From Alphaproteobacteria bacterium (GTDB lineage: Bacteria > Pseudomonadota > Alphaproteobacteria > RF32 > CAG-239), in NCBI GenBank assembly GCA_017645485.1, contig JAGCOI010000138.1, positions 1 through 7,400 of the forward strand: a stretch of 7,400 nt of DNA, written 5' to 3'. The position numbers and the translations under genes are program-made. Below the pieces are notes generated by a model, which was given only the letters and a program-made list of their open reading frames with translations, had not been told where the DNA came from and made no database searches. Below are positions 1-5,454 of the stretch, piece by piece. The first letter of the stretch is position 1; each line of letters opens with the position of its first letter.

Positions 1-191
1 GGCTCAAAATTTTTCTTTACATTTTCAACATGGTATTTAACCGCCATTTGTTTAATATACTTAATTTCTTTATCATCAACGCGCCCGTCAATTTTTGATG
101 CAAAAAGTAACACCTTCAAAAAAACCGTTTTTTGAATATCGTTCATCATCTGCATAACATGAATATTAAGTTCCTGATGTACGTCTGCCAT
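1..191 (-). CDS. TerB-like domain protein, N-terminal 63 residues (3' end beyond window)
   Basis: An open frame runs from an ATG at 189-191 leftward off the window edge without a stop. The product begins MADVHQELNI and has a mostly helical, soluble character with no signal peptide or membrane segment. Residues 30-46 read FASKIDGRVDDKEIKYI. This matches the general pattern of the TerB/TerB-like helical superfamily, in which a hydrophobic helix ends in an A-x-x-D-G-x-(V/I)-x-x-x-E turn whose acidic residues may bind metal; here these are D35, D39, D40 and E42. Proteins of this type are small cytoplasmic all-helical proteins of mostly unknown role, named after a tellurite-resistance locus, and the domain alone does not imply tellurite resistance. 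An AGGG lies 9 nt upstream of the chosen ATG; the in-frame ATG at codon 13 is a weaker alternative. The gene is divergent from lpxI. The coding call is fairly safe; the family call rests on a short motif only. Confidence 0.6.
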   Translation of the reverse strand, partial: MADVHQELNIHVMQMMNDIQKTVFLKVLLFASKIDGRVDDKEIKYIKQMAVKYHVENVKKNFE

Positions 192-240
192 TATATTGCG
201 CCCTGTGTACTTATGCCCTTAAAAAATTTTTTTTACATTC

Positions 241-269
241 TTGAAAACAATTTTTTTTTATGCTAACAT
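241..269 (+). promoter_or_regulatory. Probable sigma70-type promoter of lpxI-lpxB-comEC
   Basis: TTGAAA at 241-246 (5 of 6 to the -35 consensus) lies 17 nt before TAACAT at 264-269 (4 of 6 to -10). A TG one base upstream of the -10 (261-262) makes it an extended -10 element. The spacer and the region just upstream contain long T and A tracts. Transcription would start near 276, giving a leader of roughly 28 nt before the lpxI ATG at 304. The placement, directly upstream of a compact three-gene unit, supports the call. Such hexamers are common by chance in AT-rich DNA. Confidence 0.5.
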
Positions 270-288
270 CATTTTCAATTTCTAACAA
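260..288 (-). promoter_or_regulatory. Possible divergent promoter for the TerB-like gene
   Basis: Read on the minus strand, TTGTTA (283-288) is followed after 17 nt by TAGCAT (260-265); each hexamer matches consensus at 4 of 6. It overlaps the proposed lpxI promoter, its -10 covering the same bases as the lpxI extended -10, so the two genes could compete for polymerase. This is a weak match in AT-rich DNA and is offered only because a start for the leftward gene must lie in this 112-nt gap. Confidence 0.25.
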
Positions 289-303
289 CAGTTTTTTTAT
301 ACA

Positions 304-1140
304 ATGCCAGAAAAACGAAAATTAGGTATTATCGCCGGTGGCGGGACACTGCCTCAAATACTTGTAAAATATTGCGTTCAAAACGAAATTCCTCATTTTG
401 TTTTGGCCGTTTCGGGCAATGCAAAACCCGAAGATTTCACGCCTGACACGCCCCATTTGTTTATCCGTATCGGGCAGGCAGGCACGGGCTTAAAACGTTT
501 AAAACAAGAAAATGTACAAGATATCGTCATGATCGGTACCATACGCAGACCGAGTTTTGCCGATTTGGTGCCCGATTTGCGCACCACGGCGTTTTTTTCA
601 AAAATCGGCTTAAAATCTTTAGGGGATGACGGCATTTTGCGCGCCCTCATCAAAGAAATAGAAAAAGAAAATATGAAAGTTGTCGGCATACACGAAATTA
701 TGCCTGATGTTCTCTTGCCTCAAGGGCTCTTAACAAAACAAAAACCGGACAACCAATCTTATGAAGATATTAAGCGCGGTGTTTCGGTTGCCTTAAAATT
801 AGGCGAACTTGATGTCGGACAAAGCGTTATTGTTCAACAAGGCCTTGTTTTGGGTGTTGAAGGCATTGAAGGCACGGATGAACTCATCAAAAGATGTGCG
901 GCTTATAAAAGAAAAGGCGACGGCGGCGTGCTCGTCAAATTGCGCAAACCCACGCAAGATATGCGTGTTGACTTGCCTACCATCGGTGTCAAAACCATTG
1001 AAAACGCGCATCAAACCGGCTTAAAAGGTCTTGCCGTACACACCGGCAATGCGCTTATTGTCGACCAAGAAGAAGTCATCAAACTGGCCGATAAATATCA
1101 CATGTTTTTAATCGGCATCAATCCAGCGGAGTTTTTATAA
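304..1140 (+). CDS. lpxI: UDP-2,3-diacylglucosamine diphosphatase LpxI
   Basis: LpxI hydrolyses UDP-2,3-diacylglucosamine to lipid X (2,3-diacylglucosamine 1-phosphate) and UMP, the fourth step of lipid A synthesis, at the cytoplasmic face of the inner membrane. It is unrelated to LpxH and replaces it in many Alphaproteobacteria. The 278 residues match the family's usual length. Visible landmarks are the N-terminal LGIIAGGGTLP (7-17), GDDGILRAL (107-115), the conserved block VQQGLVLGVEGIEGTDELIKR (177-197), then GDGGVLVKL (205-213) and QDMRVDLPTIG (218-228). The Asp at 223 in RVDLP is my candidate for the catalytic Asp known in the Caulobacter enzyme (D225). The C-terminal VHTGNALIVDQEEV (245-258) is also typical. 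The ATG at 304 fits the family N-terminus, but I see no clear Shine-Dalgarno before it. It is first in an operon with lpxB, 4 nt downstream, whose product uses the lipid X made here. No sign of damage. Confidence 0.95.
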   Translation: MPEKRKLGIIAGGGTLPQILVKYCVQNEIPHFVLAVSGNAKPEDFTPDTPHLFIRIGQAGTGLKRLKQENVQDIVMIGTIRRPSFADLVPDLRTTAFFSKIGLKSLGDDGILRALIKEIEKENMKVVGIHEIMPDVLLPQGLLTKQKPDNQSYEDIKRGVSVALKLGELDVGQSVIVQQGLVLGVEGIEGTDELIKRCAAYKRKGDGGVLVKLRKPTQDMRVDLPTIGVKTIENAHQTGLKGLAVHTGNALIVDQEEVIKLADKYHMFLIGINPAEFL

Positions 1141-1144
1141 AACG

Positions 1145-2299
1145 ATGAAGATATATCTTATTGCAGGCGAGCCTTCCGGCGATTTACTCGGTTCAAGACT
1201 GATGCGTGCCATTGTTGCCAAAGCCCCCGACACACAATTTTTCGGCATCGGCGGCGAAACAATGGAGCGTGAAGGCTTAAAGTCTTTGTTTGATATTTCC
1301 GAACTTGCCGTCATGGGCATCCTTGAAGTTTTGCCCTCCATTCCGCGCATATTGCAACGCATCAAACAAACCGTAAACGATATCGAAAAAATCAAACCCG
1401 ATATTGTGGTAACCATAGACAGTTGGAGTTTTTCGGCACGCATTCATCAAGCTTTGCGCAAAAAAAATCTGCACATACCTCAGGTGCATTATGTTGCCCC
1501 TCAAGTTTGGGCATGGAAGAAAAAACGTGCACGCACAATGCATAAATACATCGACAGGCTTCTTACGCTTTTCCCTTACGAACCCAAATATTTCACACCC
1601 TATCATCTTCAGGCCGATTTTGTCGGACATCCCGTTATTGAAAGCAGTGTTATTTACGGCAACAAAACGGATTTCAGACAGCGCTTTAATATTCCGGCCG
1701 ATAAAAAAATCATGGCATTACTGCCCGGCTCTCGCAAAAATGAGGTCGCGCGTTTGCTACCCGTATTTTTGAGCGCCGCCGAAGATTTTTTTGAAAAACA
1801 TCCCGATTATATTTTTGTTATTCCGACCGTACAAACGGTCGAAGAAAAGGTCAGACAAGGCATTAAAAACTCAAAATTACCGTTAATTGTCTTAAACACC
1901 GAAACAGACCGTCATGATGCGTTTAAGGCATCCGATGTGGCTGTTGCCGCTTCGGGCACGGTTGCCTTAGAACTTGCCATGATTGATGTACCTCATATCA
2001 TTGCTTATCGTGTTTCACCTTTAACGGCATTTTTAGCACGGCATCTGCTTAAAATTCAATTCGTCAATCTTTCAAATATTTTACTCGGTCGCGCCATTGT
2101 TCCCGAACTGTTGCAAGAAAATTGCACAAAAGAAAAAATACTCTATTATGTTGAGCAATTTTTGAAAAAAGGCGATATATACAAAAAACAAATGGACGGT
2201 TTTCAAAAAGTGCGACAAATTTTAGGTGTCGGCGAACAAACGCCGAGTGCGAATGCCGCCGACATTATTTTTAAGATGATACAAGAAAACGCGCACTGA
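1145..2299 (+). CDS. lpxB: Lipid-A-disaccharide synthase LpxB
   Basis: LpxB is a GT19 glycosyltransferase. It condenses lipid X with UDP-2,3-diacylglucosamine to form the beta-1',6-linked lipid A disaccharide 1-phosphate and UDP, as a peripheral inner-membrane enzyme. At 384 residues it has the family length. Motifs in order are the start MKIYLIAGEPSGDLLG (1-16), FGIGG (33-37), VTIDSWSF (89-96), VAPQVWAW (117-124), FPYEP (143-147), FVGHP (159-163), the linker between the two Rossmann-like halves, then LPGSRKNEV (193-201), the sugar-nucleotide-binding AASGTVALELA (268-278), YRVSPLT (288-294) and VNLSNILLGR (307-316). The ATG at 1145 gives the expected N-terminus; a GGAG at 1128-1131 lies 13 nt upstream, rather far for a ribosome site, so coupling to lpxI is likely. 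The stop TGA shares its last base with the comEC ATG. The gene appears intact. Confidence 0.97.
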   Translation: MKIYLIAGEPSGDLLGSRLMRAIVAKAPDTQFFGIGGETMEREGLKSLFDISELAVMGILEVLPSIPRILQRIKQTVNDIEKIKPDIVVTIDSWSFSARIHQALRKKNLHIPQVHYVAPQVWAWKKKRARTMHKYIDRLLTLFPYEPKYFTPYHLQADFVGHPVIESSVIYGNKTDFRQRFNIPADKKIMALLPGSRKNEVARLLPVFLSAAEDFFEKHPDYIFVIPTVQTVEEKVRQGIKNSKLPLIVLNTETDRHDAFKASDVAVAASGTVALELAMIDVPHIIAYRVSPLTAFLARHLLKIQFVNLSNILLGRAIVPELLQENCTKEKILYYVEQFLKKGDIYKKQMDGFQKVRQILGVGEQTPSANAADIIFKMIQENAH

Positions 2300-4260
2300 T
2301 GTTTAACCGTTTCTATAAAAGCCTGATGGCCGAGCATGAACGTTGGTTTTTATTTCAGCCCGTATTTTTTGCCATCGGAATCGGTATTTATTTTTTTCTA
2401 TCCTTCGAGCCGAATCTTCTGTTTTTTGTATTGTGTGTACTCTTTTCAATTATCACTGCTTTTTTATCTTTCAAAAAAGTACCCTTATTTTTGATAAGTA
2501 CCGGTATTTTACTCATAACGCTCGGGGCACTCGATGCCAAACTTCAAACCATGCACACACTTTCAAAACTTGAACACATCACAAATCAACACATCACTTA
2601 CATTAAAGGTCGCATTAAACAAACAGATATCAATCGTCATGGAAAAACACGCCTTTTGATTGAAAACGCTTCAGATTTTGAAAAGTCGCTCAAAGGTCTT
2701 TATCGTTTAACCATTAACGACAAAGCATTTTATCAAACAGGCGAGTGCATTGAAACCGCAGCCGTTTTAAGACCGCCCATGCAACCTGTAACGCCAAACG
2801 GTTATCAGTTTAATCGCACATTGTTTTTTGAAGGCATATCCGCCATAGGTTACACCTTAACACCTACCTATCAAATCCCTTGTGAAAACACGCATTCCGA
2901 ACACACTCTTTTGCAAACAATCAATCATTTCCGCCATCAAAACGTGCAAAAAATCTTAAAACAACTGCCTCAAAACGAAGCTGCGATTGCTTCGGCCGTT
3001 TTACTCGGAAACAAAACTTTCATTTCTCAATTTTTATACAATCAATATCGTGCGGCAGGTCTTGCGCATTTTCTGGCCATATCGGGTTTACATATGGGCT
3101 TTTTAACGGCTTTTGTTTTTATAATCATACGCTTTATTTTACTGCTCATTCCCTCATTTGCTCTCCGTTTTTCCGCTCACAAAACGGCAGCCGCATGCGC
3201 CACCATATTCGGTTTTATATACCTTCTCATTTCGGGTGTTTCCGTTTCGGCAGAACGCGCTTTTATAATGGTCGCCATTGTTTTTTCAGCCCTCATCATC
3301 AACAAACAAGCCATCACCATGCGCACGGTTGCCCTCGCCGCTTTTATTATTTTAATATTTGAACCGCATGTTCTTTTAAGTCCCGGCTTTCAAATGTCTT
3401 TTGCCGCCGTAACGGCACTTGTCGCTTTCTTTGAAACGTATTCACCGCGCACACATTTTTCCCACCCCTCATTTACCCGAAAAATTATCTTATATTTTAT
3501 CGGCGTTTTGCTCACATCGCTTATAGCCACACTGGCAACACTTCCTTATGCCGTTTATCATTTCGGCACTTTTGCGCCTTATGCCGTCTTATCCAATATT
3601 GTGGCAGCACCCGTTATTGCATTTTGCATTATGCCTTTGGTCTGTTTAATTATTTTGTTATTACCTTTCGGTTTAAACACCTGTCTTTTAAAAATACTCG
3701 GATTGTGCCTGACCTTTTTAAATCATCTGGCCGAATATATTTCAAATTTAGCTTATGCCGACCTTATTATACCGTCTATGCCCGCATATGTTTTAGCAAC
3801 CGTAACGCTTGGCGGCTTATGGCTGTGTTTATGGCAAACAAAATGGCGTTATTTCGGCATCATTTTCATCATTTTACCGTTTTTATCATATGCATTCATT
3901 AAAAAACCGGATATTTTATATACCGATAAAACAGTTGCCTTAAACAATAAAAAACAAAATGAACTCATCATATATACGAAAAAAAGCAATAAATTTCTCA
4001 TCAACAGTTTGTCTCAAAATTTTCCAAATATTCGAATTCATAAAACCTTAAAGAGCCTGCCCGCATCAGATATTATTTGTACCCAAAACGAATGTATTTT
4101 CAAAAACACGTTTACATTTAACTTAAACGGCGTATTGAGCTTAAACGGTCAACCGCTTTTGCTTCAAAACGATTTGGGCGGCGCAATATATCTGACAAAT
4201 GGCAAACCCGTTCTTAAAACCATACGCCGAAATATCGGCTTCAGACCTTGGAACAGCTGA
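2299..4260 (+). CDS. comEC: ComEC/Rec2 family DNA-uptake channel, alphaproteobacterial type without MBL domain
   Basis: ComEC proteins form the inner-membrane channel that takes in one strand of DNA during natural transformation. The 653 residues show an N-terminal membrane cluster (about 18-80), a periplasmic DUF4131-like stretch (about 90-195, with PPMQPVTPNGYQFNR at 159-173 resembling the family's P..P.G.fdf.R), and the competence membrane core (about 225-535). Hallmarks of the core are GLAHFLAISGLHMG (254-267), SAERAFIM (317-324), SPGFQMSFAA (361-370) and a block at 415-438 that opens with LPYAVYHFGTF and ends in NIVAAP. The tail (about 536-653) has no HxHxDH metallo-beta-lactamase signature. 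Instead it carries CTQNEC (594-599) and ends in RPW, as I recall for alphaproteobacterial ComECs. The start overlaps the lpxB stop as TGATG, implying translational coupling and co-transcription with lipid A genes. Presence of comEC alone does not prove competence; no other com gene is in view. Confidence 0.9.
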   Translation: MFNRFYKSLMAEHERWFLFQPVFFAIGIGIYFFLSFEPNLLFFVLCVLFSIITAFLSFKKVPLFLISTGILLITLGALDAKLQTMHTLSKLEHITNQHITYIKGRIKQTDINRHGKTRLLIENASDFEKSLKGLYRLTINDKAFYQTGECIETAAVLRPPMQPVTPNGYQFNRTLFFEGISAIGYTLTPTYQIPCENTHSEHTLLQTINHFRHQNVQKILKQLPQNEAAIASAVLLGNKTFISQFLYNQYRAAGLAHFLAISGLHMGFLTAFVFIIIRFILLLIPSFALRFSAHKTAAACATIFGFIYLLISGVSVSAERAFIMVAIVFSALIINKQAITMRTVALAAFIILIFEPHVLLSPGFQMSFAAVTALVAFFETYSPRTHFSHPSFTRKIILYFIGVLLTSLIATLATLPYAVYHFGTFAPYAVLSNIVAAPVIAFCIMPLVCLIILLLPFGLNTCLLKILGLCLTFLNHLAEYISNLAYADLIIPSMPAYVLATVTLGGLWLCLWQTKWRYFGIIFIILPFLSYAFIKKPDILYTDKTVALNNKKQNELIIYTKKSNKFLINSLSQNFPNIRIHKTLKSLPASDIICTQNECIFKNTFTFNLNGVLSLNGQPLLLQNDLGGAIYLTNGKPVLKTIRRNIGFRPWNS

Positions 4261-4388
4261 ATATTTAACTTCAAAAAAATCTTGATTTTAAAATATTTGT
4301 TCTTAAAATAATGTTCAATCATCAATTATGAAGAAATAATTTAACAAATAAGAAAGCTTGCTGCGGTAAAAGCCCGTGCCTTATTTTT
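4261..4388. other. 128-nt intergenic region between comEC and the 4389 gene
   Basis: This gap is very AT-rich except for a short GC-richer patch at 4356-4380. It holds the possible promoter listed separately. No convincing terminator for the lpxI-lpxB-comEC unit is visible, only a five-pair all-A/T hairpin at 4276-4289, so readthrough into the downstream gene is possible. I see no small coding sequence with a ribosome site on either strand. Confidence 0.5.
4282..4309 (+). promoter_or_regulatory. Possible promoter of the membrane-anchored hypothetical gene
   Basis: TTGATT (4282-4287) is followed after 16 nt by TAAAAT (4304-4309), each close to the sigma70 consensus. Transcription would begin near 4316 and leave a leader of roughly 70 nt before the ATG at 4389. 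The region is AT-rich, so chance matches are likely. Confidence 0.35.
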
Positions 4389-4985
4389 ATGAGTGATACT
4401 ATTTTAACTTTTTTGCCTTATTTGGCATGTTTTCTTCTCGTCTGCTTTTTTGCGTGGTATGAAATTTCGTGTTATCGCGCAAGAAAGAAAATTCTTAATG
4501 CGCCCACCGCGCCCTCCGACAAAGATAATGATAAAAAAGAAGAAATTCAGGGTAATATCATTGTCAAAAGTTTTTTGTATGCGCATTCCGCATTGCGCGA
4601 TAAACTGGAACGTGTCAATCTGTTGGACCCACAAAAGCGTGCGCAAGACCCGTGGGACATTTGGTTTAAGCAAAATACGAAGCGCCTGTGTCACGACGGT
4701 GCCTGTTTAGCTCATATCAGCAGATACGGTCATATTGAAGATACTTTTTTCAAAAACATTGCACGATTAGAACTTGATGTTGCACATGACTCAGAATTTC
4801 AGCGCTTGCTCATCAGTATCTCTTACAATTCGTACATTGATGAGTATCGTGCCAACTTTACAAACGTATTGTTCACATACGCCAGGCACTATGATTTATT
4901 GCCCGAAATTTTGGAGGTTTTGAACAAAGACGAGCGCTTTGCTGATGCCAAAGAGGTCTATCAAGACGGCCTCAAATACAGATGA
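4389..4985 (+). CDS. Hypothetical protein with a single N-terminal membrane anchor
   Basis: I do not recognise this 198-residue protein. One hydrophobic helix covers about residues 6-25 (LTFLPYLACFLLVCFFAWYE) and is followed by a basic SCYRARKK. This predicts a short periplasmic N-terminus and a cytoplasmic remainder by the positive-inside rule. A polar, charged linker (38-54) leads to a soluble, probably helical domain (about 58-198) with tryptophans in DPWDIWF (87-93), a Cys pair in CHDGAC (101-106) and an acidic, helix-rich C-terminus (EILEVLNKDERFADAKEVY). Such a layout resembles small anchored scaffold or regulatory proteins, but no enzymatic motif is seen. The ATG at 4389 is the only sensible start: the frame is open back to 4332 but contains no ATG, GTG or TTG there, and there is no clear ribosome site. 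A strong terminator follows 30 nt after the stop. Base use matches its neighbours, so it is not obviously foreign. Confidence 0.75.
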   Translation: MSDTILTFLPYLACFLLVCFFAWYEISCYRARKKILNAPTAPSDKDNDKKEEIQGNIIVKSFLYAHSALRDKLERVNLLDPQKRAQDPWDIWFKQNTKRLCHDGACLAHISRYGHIEDTFFKNIARLELDVAHDSEFQRLLISISYNSYIDEYRANFTNVLFTYARHYDLLPEILEVLNKDERFADAKEVYQDGLKYR

Positions 4986-5016
4986 ACTTCTGCCTGTCAA
5001 AGTAAGGCTGTTTAAC

Positions 5017-5053
5017 AAAAACCCCACTTTTTTTCGGTGGGGTTTGTTTTTTT
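5017..5053. terminator. Bidirectional Rho-independent terminator between convergent genes
   Basis: AAACCCCAC (5019-5027) pairs perfectly with GTGGGGTTT (5037-5045), giving a 9-bp stem with a 9-nt T-rich loop. On the plus strand the stem runs into a T tract up to 5053; on the minus strand the left flank provides the tract TTTTTGTT. It lies 30 nt after the stop of the rightward 4389 gene. On the minus strand it comes immediately after the trxA stop codon (5052-5054), which falls inside the plus-strand T tract. It can therefore end transcripts from both sides. Confidence 0.92.
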
Positions 5054-5363
5054 ATTTATGCGTATTGAGCCAGGATGTTATCGATTCTTGTGAAGAAAAA
5101 CCGACTTTTGTATCAATCTGCTTTCCGTCTTTGAATAAAAACATACTCGGAATACTTCTGATTCCGAAAGATGCCGCCGTCGAAGGCGCTTCATCAACAT
5201 TTACCTTGCAAAACTTAACGTCCGGCATGGCTTGAGAAACCGATTCCAAAATCGGCCCCAGTTGACGACACGGACTGCACCATTCCGCCCAAAAATCCAC
5301 CAAAACCAAACCCTTTGATTCCAAAACTTCTTTTTGAAAATCATTTTCCTGAAGTGAGAGCAT
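5052..5363 (-). CDS. trxA: Thioredoxin with WCSPC active site
   Basis: This is a small cytoplasmic disulfide reductase of 103 residues, the normal size for a single-domain thioredoxin. The fold's landmarks are all present: VLVDFWAEWCSPCRQLGPIL (20-39), with the buried Asp at 23, the Trp at 28 and the redox pair C29/C32; the VNVDEAP strand and turn (54-60); FGIRSIPSMFLFKDGK (66-81) with the cis-proline at 72; and the VGFS turn (87-90). The active site is Cys-Ser-Pro-Cys rather than the usual Cys-Gly-Pro-Cys. It lacks a signal peptide, so it should be cytosolic and reduced by thioredoxin reductase, which is not in this window. An AAGGAAAGG ribosome site sits 7 nt before the ATG, the clearest one in the window. 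It lies 91 nt downstream of addA on the same strand, an arrangement common in Alphaproteobacteria. Confidence 0.95.
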   Translation of the reverse strand: MLSLQENDFQKEVLESKGLVLVDFWAEWCSPCRQLGPILESVSQAMPDVKFCKVNVDEAPSTAASFGIRSIPSMFLFKDGKQIDTKVGFSSQESITSWLNTHK

Positions 5364-5370
5364 TTTTTTT

Positions 5371-5379
5371 CCTTTCCTT
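5371..5379 (-). promoter_or_regulatory. Strong ribosome binding site of trxA
   Basis: Read on the minus strand this is AAGGAAAGG, ending 7 nt before the trxA ATG. It is noteworthy because the other gene starts in this window have weak or no Shine-Dalgarno sequences, which suggests that thioredoxin is translated at a high rate. Confidence 0.75.
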
Positions 5380-5418
5380 AAAATGAGCCGTCGTAAAAAA
5401 TATAATACGTCTTTTTTT

Positions 5419-5446
5419 ATATTAAAGCCTAATCATTTTAAAACAA
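5419..5446 (-). promoter_or_regulatory. Possible trxA promoter in the addA-trxA gap
   Basis: On the minus strand TTGTTT (5441-5446) precedes TAATAT (5419-5424) by 16 nt. Transcription would start near 5412, about 50 nt before the trxA ATG. No terminator for addA is visible in the 91-nt gap, so trxA may be read both from addA and from this site. The hexamers are only partial matches. Confidence 0.35.
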
Positions 5447-5454
5447 CCGAAATT

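Noticed and set aside
393..689. 98-residue minus-strand open frame
   Set aside because: It lies wholly antisense to lpxI, has no ribosome site and no recognisable protein character; lpxI is strongly supported by motifs.
1277..1630. 117-residue minus-strand open frame
   Set aside because: It is antisense to the most conserved part of lpxB, with unlikely composition and no start signal.
4276..4289. Small hairpin (AAAAT, loop CTTG, ATTTT) as a comEC terminator
   Set aside because: It has only five A-T pairs and no GC in the stem, too weak for Rho-independent termination.
4164..4322. 52-residue minus-strand open frame starting in the comEC-4389 gap
   Set aside because: It has no ribosome site, most of it is antisense to the end of comEC, and the product looks random.
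4328..4339. Tiny ATG-AAG-AAA-TAA frame (Met-Lys-Lys) as a possible leader peptide
   Set aside because: It has no ribosome site and no attenuator-like hairpins after it; such short frames are expected by chance in AT-rich DNA.
4939..5235. 98-residue plus-strand open frame spanning the end of the 4389 gene and trxA
   Set aside because: It reads straight through the strong terminator hairpin and then antisense to the thioredoxin gene, so it is a shadow frame.
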